Positions 1-11,088 of a stretch of DNA of 64,000 bases are shown here, in pieces. Position 1 is the stretch's first letter. Every line of letters begins with the position of its first letter. Under the pieces are notes generated by a model. It was given only the letters and a program-made list of their open reading frames with translations, did not search any database and was not told the origin of the DNA. The DNA comes from Ursus arctos (Eukaryota > Chordata > Mammalia > Carnivora > Ursidae), in contig NW_026623100.1 in the NCBI RefSeq assembly GCF_023065955.2, forward strand, positions 16,345,001 through 16,409,000, read 5' to 3'. The translations under genes were made by a program, and so were the position numbers.

Positions 1-1374
1 CCTGGGCTATAGTAAGCAGGCTACTCTTACCTCTGGAGCTGCCCCATGGGACTGCTGTCCCTTCTAGACAGTGGGGCTGGTTGGTGACATTGGGAAGGAA
101 GAGACACTTGTCCCTGCGTTCTCAGCATCTTGCTCCTCCCCAAGGCCTTCTCATATGTGACCCCTGGCCCATCCAGGACGTCTTCTGCCCAGAGAATGGA
201 GGTCTTTTCTAATGTTCTAAGGAGAATATCCAGACCCCACCCCCTGGGAAGAGTGGGCAGTTCTCAGAGCAACTGAGAAGCTAGCTGTTGCTGAGTGGCA
301 TGGCCAGGCACTATGTCCCGCCCGGGGGCCAGGACCACTCCAGCTGAGAACAGCCACAGCCTTTGCCTCCCTCTGGGACCCACTTTCAAGGGATCCAGAG
401 GCCAGAGTCACTATCTGATCAGCTCCTAAGCTGACCTTCCAGATCTTCTTGGTACTGAGCACCGGAGTTAGAGCCCCTTTTTTTCTCCCCTCTGGGTTCT
501 GTGACCTCCGAGGTCACACCCTCAACCCTACCCAGTGGCCCCCCATTCCTCCCCTGGATCAGTGCCTACACCCTGCTGTGTGCCCTGGCCTCAGGCAGCT
601 CTGGAGTGCGGGCCCCGTGCTGCCGGCCTCTTTCTGGCCAGGGGCAGCCTGGGTGGAAGCCGAAGATGAAAGTCTTTTGCCAACCTTGGTGGAGATGTGC
701 CGAATCTGTCTCAAGTAATTGAAGCCATTTTCTGCCTGTGTGAGGGATTTTTATTCCCGGAGATTCTGCTTGACCGTGTGGGGCAGCCTTGTGTGGCTAG
801 CTGAGGGTTCATATTTTTTCCCACAGCTGGATGTTTACAGTGTCTATGATGCACTTGCCTTTTAAAAATGTCATCGTCTAGAATAGCTGTTTCATTTTAT
901 GTTCAATCTCCCTTTTTATCTTTAAGTGGGAAATGGGGAGACCAGCGTGAGGGAAGCAGTTACGAAGCTCGCCTGTGTTCCAAGCAAGGGTCATGAGACT
1001 GCTCCCCACCCCCACCCCTGCACATGCTTTCCAGAACTAAAGAGCAGAGCTTGTCTTCCGGCCTCGGATGAGCCCCTGGACCTTGAACCAGGCAAGGCTG
1101 ACAGCTCTGGAACAGGAGTGGCTGCTGGGAAATAACTGGGAGACATCGTCATCTCAGAGCAGAGAAAGAGCTGGAAGGAGACAGGAGGCTTTACCTCCAC
1201 AGCCTCCGGCTTACACAGTGTCTAGATAGACAGCCCCTGGGTGGGAAGGAGGAGCCATTTGCCGCAGGGAGGGTGCTGGGCGAGCTGCCTCCATCCCAGC
1301 ACTGAGATGTAGTTTATAAGGTGAGATTCCCGCTGCGGTTGACCATCGATGCAGCCGTCACGGCCATGTGAGGT
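1..1374. other. Unique-looking sequence, no gene seen
   Basis: No repeat family, splice-flanked exon or long open frame with recognisable protein content was found here. Short open frames overlap on both strands and show no domain or family resemblance. Confidence 0.4.
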
Positions 1375-1535
1375 CATTAAAGCTAAATCTAAATAGATTA
1401 CAATGAAGTCAAGTTTAAGCATCAGTTCCTCGGCCGCACTCGCCCTATCTCAGGTTCTCCATGGCCACGTGTGGCTGGTGGCTGCCTCATCAGGCGGCAG
1501 TACAGAACGTTCCCGCCGTCACAGAAGGCTCTCTT
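1375..1535 (+). mobile_element. MER3-like hAT DNA transposon fragment
   Basis: The stretch around 1425-1520 follows the internal and terminal region of a MER3-type non-autonomous hAT element: a 'cagttcctcggccgcac' block, then 'ccacgtgtggctggtggct', then a gapped end near 'cagaacgttcccgccgtc'. It is highly diverged, as expected for an old eutherian element. The family name is from memory. Confidence 0.55.
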
Positions 1536-2093
1536 GGAGAACCCTGCAGGTGTCTGGGCGAGGCTTGACCCAACTCTTCGAACCGCCTTCACAGTGACCC
1601 GACTATAAACTCGACGCTGCACACACGCCTCTCCCACCCTCGGTGGGCGTTCAGAGGCTTGTTTGTTCTACAGACGGCCCCGAGCTTCTTTCTCAACCCA
1701 GAGAACGGCTGCTGTGGCCGTGTGATGCCTCCCTTCTAGAAAGAACAGGTAGCATGCCTCTGATGATCAGACTGGCTAGGCAACCCTCAGACACCCCAAT
1801 GGTCAACCAAGAGCCTGACATTTACTGCCCGAATGAATACCTCTGTGTCCAGCGACGACATGCCTTACTAGGCCATCCTTCTGTCCCATTGCCTCTTAGT
1901 AACTGGTTCACACTGGGGGACGGGACCTGTCAGACATGCTGATGTCCAAGCGTATTTCCTTCTTGGCTCCTCAGTGTCACCCTGCCTTCCCCCAAGCACC
2001 ATTACCCAAAAGGAAAGCATCTGTTAATACCCTAGGTGCGGTCCACAAAGCTCCTGCCTCAGAATTACTTGGTGGGAAGGGGCTTGCTTATTT
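1536..2093. other. No feature recognised
   Basis: A 99-codon open frame at 1643-1942 (+) has no recognisable domain and no splice or poly(A) context. I see nothing else here. Confidence 0.35.
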
Positions 2094-2258
2094 ATTTTTT
2101 TAAAAGACTTTTATTCGTTTATTTTAGAGAGAGAGAGAAAGAGAGAGAGAGCTCGAGTGGGGGGAGGGAGAGGGACAAGCAGACTCAGCGCTGAGCATGG
2201 AGCCCGACGTGGGTCTCAATCTCCCAACACTGAGATCATGACCTAAGCCGAAATTAAA
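2094..2258 (-). mobile_element. CAN-SINE, minus, interrupted
   Basis: A reverse-orientation SINE: T-rich tail and GA repeat, then 'aagcagactcagcgctgagcatgg', and 'gatcatgacctaagccg' close to the tRNA-like head. The last part of the head is displaced by the plus-strand SINE that follows. Confidence 0.8.
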
Positions 2259-2268
2259 AGTGATGCTT

Positions 2269-2434
2269 GGGGCGCCGGATCGTGATCCCAGGGTCCTGGG
2301 GTGGAGTCCTGCATCAGGCTTCCTGCTCAACAGGGAGTCTGCTTCTCCCTCTCCCACTGCCCCTCCTCCCCAGCTTGTGCTCTCTCTCACTTACTCTCTC
2401 TCAAGCAAATAAATGAAATCTTAAAAAAAAAAAC
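2269..2434 (+). mobile_element. CAN-SINE, plus, nested in the preceding SINE
   Basis: Starts 'ggcgccggatcgtgatccc' (part of the normal head deleted) and ends in the 'aaataaatgaaatctt' A-rich tail. It is flanked by near-identical 10-bp TSDs, agtgatgctt (2259-2268) and agtgatcctt (2435-2444), so it inserted into the older minus SINE. Confidence 0.8.
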
Positions 2435-2444
2435 AGTGATCCTT

Positions 2445-3119
2445 AACTGACCCTCGTCCAAGGGGGCTTGCTTAAAATGCAGATTTCTCAGCGTCACTCC
2501 AAGCCAACAGGATCTGAATGTCTGAGGTGGGGCGGTTGACTTTGGCTCAGGAATCACTCCAGGGGTCCCTGGAAACTAGAGATCAACCCTGTTTGCATTC
2601 TGGGGTCTCTGGTATATTGCAGACCAGACTGCTCGAGGGCTGAGAGCCAGACGCTGGTGGGGTGTGTGTGGCAGCTGCTTCCCGCACCCTATGTACACAC
2701 GTGGGTGAGTACACATGCACACACTACTTGCCCATAAGGTCTGCTGGGTAAAAACAGAACTTCACCTAAGAGAAGTCTGCTCTAGGCCTGGCCTTGGGGG
2801 GTGGGCACGAGTGCCTGGCCTTCTCTTATTCCCCTGCTGCCTGGACTCCGGGACCCAGCCCCCACGGCCTGCCTCAGAAAGACCATATTCCTTTTCTCTG
2901 AATCAGGGTTTCACAACCTCTATTAGTCCTTGCCTCCCTTTGGTGCACATAAAACTCTACCTCTGGGATTCTAATGTGCCATTGTCTCCCTTCCTGCCTC
3001 CCCTCCCAAATATTCTGTAGTTTGTGTTACATTTTCCAAATGGGAAATTATGTGCACATAATACTTAACCGAGTATGAAGCTATAGTTCATTACTGGAAA
3101 GAAAGTCATCCTCCAGAGA
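2445..3119. other. No feature recognised
   Basis: No repeat family or exon was identified. A 101-codon open frame at 2715-3020 (+) has no recognisable similarity. Confidence 0.35.
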
Positions 3120-3310
3120 AGTTTCTCCAGCCTGAGCAGTGAATCCGAATCCCCTGTGGGGCGTGTGAACCACAGATGGCTGGGCTCCACCCCCAGAGGC
3201 TGATTCAGGAGGTCTGGGGTGGGGCCTGAGAATTTGCATTTCTCACACGTTTGCAGGTGGTGCTGTTGCAGCTGGGTGGGGGGATCACACTTGGAGAATC
3301 ACTGCTCTAG
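3120..3310 (+). mobile_element. MER5A-like hAT-Charlie element
   Basis: Contains the typical succession 'ccacccccagaggctgattcagg', 'tctggggtggggcctgagaatttgcatttc' (split here into recognisable parts) and ends 'cacttggagaatcactgctc', the inverted-terminus signature of MER5-type elements. Nearly full length. Confidence 0.75.
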
Positions 3311-3382
3311 AAGGATTATCCTCACATACTCTCTACCTAGAGCCCCCAGGAAGGGCCAAGCCCTTCTTTAAAACGCCCAGAT

Positions 3383-3503
3383 GGGGGCGCCTGGCTCGCT
3401 CAGTCTGCAGAACATGCGACTCTAGATCTCGGGGTCATCAGTTCCAGCCCCAGCTCGGGTGGAGAGATTACTTAAATAGATACAACTTTAAAATAATAAA
3501 ATA
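3383..3503 (+). mobile_element. Old-type CAN-SINE, plus
   Basis: Short older subtype lacking the CT-rich middle: 'ggcgcctggctcgctcag' head, 'gagattacttaaata' tail. TSDs aaacgcccagat (3371-3382) and aaacacccagat (3504-3515) differ at one base. Confidence 0.8.
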
Positions 3504-3515
3504 AAACACCCAGAT

Positions 3516-3795
3516 ACTCACATGGGGGGGTCCCTTGTCTCCCTAGTGTCCCTCCCTCTTCAGCTGGAGCATCTATAAAGCAAACCAACCTTGTTCTCAA
3601 TAACCCTGATGGCCTTGCCGGTGAACCTCCCCATCGTTATTCTGACCAAGTCTGTCCCTGCAAAAGATGTTATCCACACTGGCTAGCCATGAAAGGAGAA
3701 AGGAAAGGTGAAGAGTGAAGAACACTTTCTTGCCAAAATAATACTGAACACAGGTTTCAAACTCCGCATCTCAGAGGAGTGGGGGTATGGTGCAC

Positions 3796-3848
<53 letters not shown>

Positions 3849-4844
3849 ATGTGTGTATGTGTCCACGCCTGCACGTGGGACCGCATGTGATCATATGCAT
3901 GTTTACTGCTCTCGAGATTTCTGGGCACAACGTGTAGTAGCCAAAGCCGAAAACTCCTACGGTGAATCGGAATGGCACGAATGGAAACTGCAGGCCTCCT
4001 ACCCCAGGCGGGGCGTGGAAGGGAACAACGGCATAGCTTGCATATTTATCTGGGCCTTGGCGTCTCAGCAATGAAGAAGTTTGTGGAGTAAATGAGCAAA
4101 AGATGGAGAACTTTTCTGCTCTTGTATTTATAGGTTTTGGCTTTCCCCAAACAATCCATCTTGAGCTATCCCCATAAAGCAGGCAAGCAGCCTCTGACGC
4201 TCGCATCTTGTTAGAAGTTTTACACTATTTATTTTATTTTTTATTTTTTGCCCTGGGAAACAATCTAGTTCTCTGCCACCGAGGCTGTCAGGCAGTAACA
4301 GAGTGCCTGAGCTCATGCAGTTGTTTATGGGGCTTTCTCTGAAATCGTCAGCCCTTTTCCACAGATGGGAAAGGCAATGAAAAATCTCTCAGCAACAACG
4401 GTGAGTGGTCCATCTGTCCTCAGCTGTCCCCATGTCACTGCTTGTTTGGTATCTGTCATGCTGTTTAGCTAGTCTCACCTGGGCTGGGCAGTCTCACCCG
4501 GACAGTTACACTCCGTTACAGGGACTTTGAGAGGAGAAGGACCCATATGGGGAAGGACTTGAAATGTTGCCTTACGAGGAAAGACACAGAGGGTGTGGAA
4601 GGTGTCATCTGGAGGTGTCCCGTAGGGGACACTGCCCCGTCTTCAAATATCCAAGCAGCTATTATGTGGAAACATCTCGAACTTGCTTCCCATGCTCTCA
4701 AGGGATGTCCTGACTCGTAAGTCAGGTTATTTTCCAAGGTATCCTACTTTCCACCTAACGTTAGTGTCCCTTGGAGCCTTTTTTCTCCCTCCTTCCTCTG
4801 TAGGCAAAGTCATTGCTTCACATGGCTTTAAATATCATCTTTGA
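3516..4844. other. Mostly unique sequence with one microsatellite
   Basis: No exon or repeat family recognised apart from the (GT)n run at 3797-3847. The open frames that cross the run encode only Thr-His or Cys-Val repeats and are artefacts. Confidence 0.4.
3797..3847. repeat. (GT)n microsatellite
   Basis: About 25 uninterrupted GT units, followed by imperfect GT/GC steps to about 3861. Long and pure enough to be polymorphic. Confidence 0.98.
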
Positions 4845-5605
4845 GCGGGCGACTCCCAAATGTATATCCCTAGCCCAGATCAGTTTTCTAAAATGTAAAC
4901 TTGCATGTGCAACTGCCGACTCACATCTCTACTTGATGTCTCCCTGACATCGCCAACGTAATGTGTGCCAAAGTGAGCTCTAGATCCCCCCAGCCCAAGT
5001 CTTGTCTTCCCATGGCTTCCCCATCACAGTCAATGGCACCAGCCTCCACCCAGTTGTTAACTCAAGAACCGGGGAGTCATTTTTGGCACTTCCTTCTCAT
5101 TCATACCCCACATCCAATCCATCACCAAGCCCTGTCTATTCTCCCCCAAACTATGCATTGAGCTCCTTTACTTCCCTCCCCTTCAAGCCCACCACCCCCA
5201 TTCAAGCCTCTCAAAGGCACAAGTCCACGGCTCTCCAACCTGTCTTCCCTGCCTCTAACCCTGAGTCTAATGTTTGACACACAGCAGCCCACACAACAGC
5301 CAGAGAGACATCGAAAGCTCCCCATCTAATCATGCCGCCCCCTGCTCAGATCCTTCAGTGGTGCCCACTGCAGTTGGATTCCAGGCCAGGCTCCTTCAGA
5401 GACCTGCAGGGCCTCGCTCTCACCTCCACTGGTCCACCCTCCCCATCACGGTGCCGCTGTGCCATGTGGGTCTCTCGTAGCTCTGCAAATGCTCCAAGCT
5501 CCGTCCTGATCCCTCTGCCTCGGCTTGCCTTCCCCCAGGGCCAGCCCATCCCCATTCCCACTCAGTCTCTGGCTGTTCATCTTACAGGCCACTCTCCCAA
5601 AGAAG
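4845..5605 (+). mobile_element. L2 LINE 3' region, plus
   Basis: Pyrimidine-rich sequence with L2 landmarks: 'ccatccaatccatcaccaagccc'-type text, 'tcagatccttcagtggtgccc' and 'ctctgcctcggcttgcc'. It carries only short, broken open frames. Ancient and non-functional. Confidence 0.65.
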
Positions 5606-5617
5606 CCATCTATTTTG

Positions 5618-5955
5618 GTTATCTGCTCTGCGTAACAAACCATCCCCAAACCTAGTTGCTAAAAACAACCACCATTTTATTATTTCTCACAATTCTGCAA
5701 GGTACCCGGGGCTTAGCTGGGTGGTTCCTCTGCTGGTCTTGCCTGGGGCTCTCTCAGGTGGCTGCAGCCAGATGGGAGCTGGGGTTGAAATATTCACAAT
5801 GCCTACACTTTCATGGCTGGCTTCTTGGCAGCAACATCCCAGCTGGGCCACCAGGATGGTTGGGTCTTTCTGTGTCACCTCAGGGGCTCACCCTCTCTGC
5901 ATGGTCTTCCTGCAGGATGGCTGGATGGATTGTTGCCTGGAATGATCCCATTAAA
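5618..5955 (-). mobile_element. MaLR-type LTR, minus
   Basis: Begins 'ggttatctgctctgcgtaac', continues 'ttattatttctcacaattctgc' and 'ggggcttagctgggtggttc', the reverse complement of an ERVL-MaLR (MLT1-group) LTR. Subfamily not assigned. The same family recurs at 15491. Confidence 0.55.
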
Positions 5956-6053
5956 CGCTTTGTTAGAATAGCTGTGGGTATGTATAATTGTCAGCGTGAC
6001 TAACTGGTTCCCAGAAGCAATGGTGCAGAATAGTGTAAAAGAACCAGACTTTG

Positions 6054-6195
6054 GGGTGCCTGGGTGGCTCAGTCATTGAGTGTCTGACTCTTGATTTCGG
6101 CCCAGGTCGTGATCTCAGGTCATGAGATTGAGCCCTGAGTTGGACTCAGTGCTGCTGAGCGTGGAGCCTGCTTAGGATTCTCTCTCTCTCACAAA
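6054..6195 (+). mobile_element. CAN-SINE, plus, with purine-rich tail
   Basis: 'gggtgcctgggtggctcag' head and 'gagcctgcttaggattctctc' body. The usual A-rich tail is replaced by the GGGA/GGAA/GGCA repeat that follows. Confidence 0.85.
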
Positions 6196-6297
6196 GGAAG
6201 AGAGGGAGGGAGGATGGGAGGGAGGGAGGGAGGAAGGAAGGAAGGCAGGCAGGCAGGCAGGCAGGCAGGAAGGCAGAAGGGAAGGAAGGAAGCACCA
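6196..6297. repeat. Purine-rich (GGAA/GGGA/GGCA) repeat
   Basis: About 100 bp of GGGA, GGAA and six consecutive GGCA units, expanded from the 3' end of the preceding SINE. Confidence 0.9.
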
Positions 6298-6895
6298 ACC
6301 AGGCTTCGGAGTCTAATGTTCAAATCCCACCTCTACCATATGTGATTCTGGCTTATGATCTAAGACTGTTTTGGTGCTAGCGATAGAAAGGATTCGGGCT
6401 AGCTCCATCTGCAGTCAGGGTCACACACAGGACTGACAGGCACAACTTAGCAGGAGCCCTCAGTGGCTCTTGCTCCCAAGTGCTGCCCCTGAACTGCCTC
6501 AGCCTCAGCGATCGCTTGTCCCGGTGTCTCTCATTCTTGAGTCTCAAGCCATGTCTGCATGTCCCTCAAGACTTTGTGTGACCTACTTGGTTCCAGCATT
6601 AGATTCCCGGTCAACCCATGGAGGCTGGAGCGCAGAGTCACGTGGTACAGACAAAGCTACTGGGGTCCCCTGACAACAGGGTGCAGGGCCAGAAAAGGAA
6701 GTCAGGGTGAGACCCTTGGGGACCCCAAGCCGAGTTCAAGGACACTAGGTCAAGTTACTGGGAAGCCTTTGTTTTCCTCATATACGAGTGAGGATAATCT
6801 ACTTCTCAGAGTTACTGTAAGGGTGAATCAAAATAGTACCTGAAAGTGTCTAACACATAGTGAGTACGGGATTTATGGTGAGTGGCTTTAATGAT
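6298..6895 (+). mobile_element. MIR SINE pieces, plus
   Basis: 6298-6360 resembles the MIR start ('ttcaaatcccacctctacc'), and 6755-6895 the MIR 3' half ('aacacatagtgagtacgg'). The 400 bp between them lacks a recognised insertion, so these may be two independent copies. Confidence 0.5.
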
Positions 6896-7469
6896 CTTAC
6901 TACAGCAACGTTGCCGACGAGCTGAGCAAACACGTTCGTAGCTTCAAAACGTTATCATAGTCTTGAAGGACGGTTCTGGGCTCACCTTGTCCTTGGCTTG
7001 TTCTACATGGGAATTAGCCATTTCTCCAAGGAGCACTCCTTCCAGGGAGGGAATAAGGAAAAGGCTGTCCCGAAGCTAGTTCTGGGCCCTAGGTGTGCTC
7101 ACTGCCATTGGGATGTCACCGCCTCCAGGGGCTGTCGGGACAGAGCTAGAGAACGCACACGCCTGTTCGTGTCCACACTTGTTCCTGTCTCTCTGTATTC
7201 GGAAAACCATGTGCTCACACTGATAATTCTAATTCCAACCACCACAGGGTTTATTCAATGTTTTCCTTAATTGTTCATTTCCTAATTTCATGGCTGTATT
7301 GTGGTTATGAAGAATGTGTTTATGAAGGAGAATTATTTGAAAGAAATACACACTAAGGTATTTACCCGGTGGCAGGGCGGGGGGGGGGGGGGTTGTGAAG
7401 TCAGCAATTTACTCTCAGTTCAGGAAAAAAAAATTGCTCCTTGAACCATACTTGCAATTTTTCTCTAAG
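6896..7469. other. No gene; contains a G14 homopolymer
   Basis: Apart from 14 consecutive G at 7379-7392, which could be an assembly or sequencing weak point, nothing is recognised. Confidence 0.45.
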
Positions 7470-7588
7470 TGTGAGATTTTTCAAAATAAATGCATTAAAG
7501 ACAAAATCAATCATACACGAATAACCCTGTATATACATCATTTCCTACATGGGCAGGTATATTCCTAAAACAAGAAATGCTGTGTCCA

Positions 7589-7791
7589 GGGCACCTGGGT
7601 GGCTCAGTCTGTTAAGTGTCTGCCTTCGGCTCAGGTCATGATCCCAGTGTCCTGCTATCGAGCCGCACATCAGGCTCCCTGCTCAGCAGGGGGCCTCCTT
7701 CTCCCTCTCCCTCTGCCGCTCCCCCTGCTTGTGGTCTCTTGCTCTCTCTCTCTCTCTCTGTCAAATAAATAAATAAAATTAAAAAAAAAAA
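7589..7791 (+). mobile_element. CAN-SINE, plus
   Basis: Full-length, with an A-rich tail. Perfect 15-bp TSD gaaatgctgtgtcca at 7574-7588 and 7794-7808. Confidence 0.95.
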
Positions 7792-8327
7792 AAGAAATGC
7801 TGTGTCCAAAGGCCGGTACATTCATAATTTTAATGAATGTTGCCCCTGTTGCTCTCCATAGCGCTCTTACCAATTTATATATATTCCTACCGGGAGGCAG
7901 TGAGAGGCCCTTACCCTCCTTAATACAGTGTCTTATCAAATTTTGATTTTTTAAAATAATTCAATTGGTGAAACTGTTCTCTTACATAATTTTAATTTGC
8001 ATTTCTCTTATTGTGGGTGAGTCTGAACATCTTTCAGAGAGACTTAGAAGCCAGTTGCATTTCCCTTTCCTTGAGTGGCCAGTGCACAATTTTTACCCAT
8101 GTTTTTATTGATTGTTTTAAATATTTTAAATGTTGTCATCATTATGGAATTTGATATGAGGAAAATCAAGTTGAAATGAATAGTAAATATTTTTCTCAAT
8201 TTGACACTGTCTTTGGGCTTTTGGGAGATCATTTTTGTCACACAGATAGTTTTTATTATTATGTAGGCACATTTATCACTCTTTTTTGCTTTATACCAAC
8301 AAAGGATTGTTTTAAAAATCTTTTCAT

Positions 8328-8526
8328 AGGCACCTGGGTGGCTCAGTTGCTTAAGCAACAGGCTCTTGATTTTAGCTCAGGTCATGATCTCAGGGTCATG
8401 GGATCAGTCCCGTGTTGGGCTCTGTCAGGCTCTGCACAGAGTCTGCTTGAGATTCTCTTTCTCCTTCTCCCTGTGCCCCTCCCCCACCACTCATTCTATC
8501 TCTATAAATAAATAAAATCTTTAAAA
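8328..8526 (+). mobile_element. CAN-SINE, plus
   Basis: 'ggcacctgggtggctcag' head, 'gattttagctcaggtcatg', CT-rich middle and 'ataaataaataaaatcttt' tail. The TSD is not clear. Confidence 0.9.
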
Positions 8527-8739
8527 AATACCTTTTCTTTATGGTTTCTTCCAGTATATATTTTAAAAGTTTATTTATTTATACACTTAGATATTGGACA
8601 CATTGAAATCTATCCCATCCAACACTTTTTTCCTCCGACGGCAACCCCGTTGGTCTGAAATGCCATCTTTACTGAACCCTGAATTCCTCTAAGTACTGGT
8701 ATCTTTCCCGGGGACTTCTGCTCTGGTCCATGGCTCTGC

Positions 8740-9905
8740 CACAGGCACAGTCTGGAGACATGGTTGGAGAGAGCTTTGTCTCCTCTGGTACTCACCCCTG
8801 TCTCTGGCCACTCCTTCTCAGCCTGGCTCAGCATTCCTCCACTCCCTCTTCTGTCTCATGGCACCCACCATCTGCTCTATCCTGGTACCTCTCCCTTCTC
8901 TCTCTCAGACAGGTCTCACCAGCTTCACTACAAAGCCCTGCTGTGCTTAGATGGTACATAGTACTTACTTCTCTGGCCCAGACCTCTCTCTCAACTCTAG
9001 ACTCCTGTCTTCTGAGTCTCCACTTAGAGGCTTAATCTGCATTCAGACTTAACATTTCTGAATCCAGGCTCCTGATCTTCTCCAGAACTTGCTTCTCCCA
9101 CAAAGTTACCCACCCCAAAAACAGTAGCTCCATTCATTCCAAAGCTCAACTCAAAAATATTCAAGTCTTAATTCCTCTCTTCACATTCGTTCCTGTCAGC
9201 TCTGCCCTCAGATATACCCAGAATCCAGTTGGCTCCCACCACCTCCATCCCTGCCCCACTGTCTCTTACCTGAGTTATGACAGTAGCTGCCTAACTGGTC
9301 TTTCTGTAGCAGCCCTGATTCCACTTGCCTTAGATGTAAAAATTTAAGTTAGTTCAAATCCTCCTCTGCTCAAAATACTCCAGTGGCTCTCAAAGTCCCA
9401 GGAAAGTCCCCAAGGCCTACTTAACCTGCTCTTCCCCTCACACCTTTATCCCCTTCCCGTACCCATTTTGTCCTGAGCTCCAGCCACACTGGTCCCCCTT
9501 CTGTTCCTTGAATATGCCAAGAGGACTCATACCTCAGGGCCTTAGCACATGCTCTTTCCTCTACATACAATGCCCTTCCCCCAGCTTTACCCATGGCTCT
9601 CTCCTTCACCTCCTCAGGTCTCCACTCAAATGCCACCTTCTTGGAAGGTCTTCTCTGAAAACTCTATATCAAATAGAAACCCTAACCCGCACCCCCACCT
9701 TCTGTCCTCTTACCCTGTCCTTACCAACCCTGAAGTATTATAAACAGTATTTGTGTGTTTATTTATTGTATACCTATTCTTGTTAGCAGGTATGTCCCCA
9801 TGAGGGCAGAGGCTTGTTATTTTCTTTTACGACACTCTTCTGCTTCTGAGAGTGCCTGGCATATACCAAGTACGTCATAAATACTTGTTGACTGACTGAC
9901 TGAAT
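8740..9905 (+). mobile_element. Long L2 LINE 3' region, plus
   Basis: More than 1 kb of L2-like text: 'cctcagggccttagcacatg', 'tctccactcaaatgccacc', 'gagggcagaggcttgtta', 'agtgcctggcatata', and the terminal 'aatacttgttgactgactgac' block ending in a short tandem. Frames are broken. This is the longest L2 copy in the window. Confidence 0.8.
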
Positions 9906-10148
9906 GAATCTGTTGCACTCTTGTAGTGCAATGTTTGAATTGTTGCTCTACAATAACCTACTTTTTATTTAATCCAAGATGCCATTGATTGTAAAGTCCA
10001 CTCCTATTTTAGGTACCACCAAGAAAGACATGAAACCGATAACTGCCAGTTAAATCATAACACAATGCTTAAAATTTAAAATTTATACTTACAATTTTAA
10101 TGTATACTTCCTGAAAGAGCACTTTTAAGACTTATGTAGACAAAGAAG

Positions 10149-10154
10149 TTTATT
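10149..10154 (-). terminator. Poly(A) signal AATAAA for the 10.2-kb exon candidate
   Basis: AATAAA on the minus strand, 65 bp past the TAG stop. A T-rich 'gtgctctttc' element follows within 40 bp, which would suit cleavage and polyadenylation. Confidence 0.4.
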
Positions 10155-10218
10155 GTATCTCACACTTGGACATACGTAAGAAAGAAAATCTACGCACAAT
10201 AAATTGGCTAAGGTAGTT

Positions 10219-10471
10219 CTAAAATGTCTTCATATTCCTATTTTGATTCTGAGCATGGATGTCCTTGTTTTCCAACAAATATTGTCCTCCGTCTTCAAGA
10301 GTGTTAAATTTGATGATACAGCATTTCTTTAAAGAATACTCCACTATTGATCCAGGATTTTCTTCCAAGTCTCTGACAGTCTCAGCCAGTGTTCTTGCTG
10401 TGCGTGGACAGGTGACGACTACAGCCTCAATGACACCCCTTAATTTCAGAGGTGTTAACTTGTAAAAACAA
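10219..10471 (-). CDS. Candidate terminal coding exon, unrecognised protein
   Basis: On the minus strand a pyrimidine-rich tract ending in TTTGTAG (AG at 10473-10472) precedes an 83-codon open frame in phase 1 that ends at TAG (10221-10219). The peptide starts CFYKLTPLKLRGVIEAVV and ends with a polar tail, AQNQNRNMKTF. A poly(A) signal lies 65 bp downstream. The composition looks protein-like (alternating hydrophobic segments, charged DLEENPG turn), but I do not recognise the family and found no upstream exon. The frame stays open about 20 codons beyond the acceptor, to a TAA near 10536, so a retrocopy fragment or an exapted old repeat is possible. Confidence 0.35.
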
Positions 10472-10536
10472 CTACAAAGAGAAAACGGAGCCAGTGAATT
10501 ATGGTACGATCTCGGAGGGTGAATTCCCCCTACTTA

Positions 10537-11088
10537 CTCCTCTTCTCTGAATTTTTTTCTAATCCTGCGTATTTTTCCCTTACGAGTAGTTAAATTCAAA
10601 AATCTTATTTATACAAATAAATGACAAACAAATAAAGGATAGTATCAGCACAGAAGAGCCAGGTCTAATCGCTCGGTTAATGACTTTGTGTATCAACCAT
10701 GCCTTTGGCGTTAGAGTGAAATCAACGAACACCTGGTTGTCCCTCCCACTCCGTGGCCTTGGCAGGCATTGCTAATCCACCAGGGTTCTGTTTTCCACTC
10801 ATCTCAGAAGAGGCCTTAAAATCCTCAGTGCAGCGCTGCTGGCAGCCACTAGCGGTTGAGTAGAGTCTATACGTAGGACTGAATGTCGTGTTGTCGTGCC
10901 CCCCCCCCCCCACTAACAGACACCCAGGGGAGGGGAGGTGATAGGGCAAACAGTCTAAGTCTGTTGTCATTTCTTCAACCATGGTGGATGCACACTCTAA
11001 AACTTACCACTCCCCTCTCCCCCTTTGGGAAAAATCGTATCCAGTCAATTGAAGGATATTTAAAGACTCCCCCCCCACCCCTGGGCGC
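10537..11088. other. No gene recognised
   Basis: An 86-codon minus frame (10722-10982) has no recognisable content. C homopolymers lie near 10899-10910 and 11069-11077. Confidence 0.35.

Larger units (their letters stand above)
7470..8610 (-). mobile_element. Old L1 fragment, minus, split by two SINEs
   Basis: AT-rich text in 7470-7572, 7809-8327 and 8528-8600 reads like the reverse complement of L1 3' sequence ('tttaatttgcatttctctta', 'gaacatctttc'). It is interrupted by the SINEs at 7589 and 8328. No intact reverse-transcriptase frame. Confidence 0.55.

Noticed and set aside
3683..4206. Open frames of up to 149 codons across the (GT)n run, encoding Thr-His or Cys-Val repeats
   Set aside because: They exist only because a dinucleotide repeat has no stop codons; flanking parts lack protein content.
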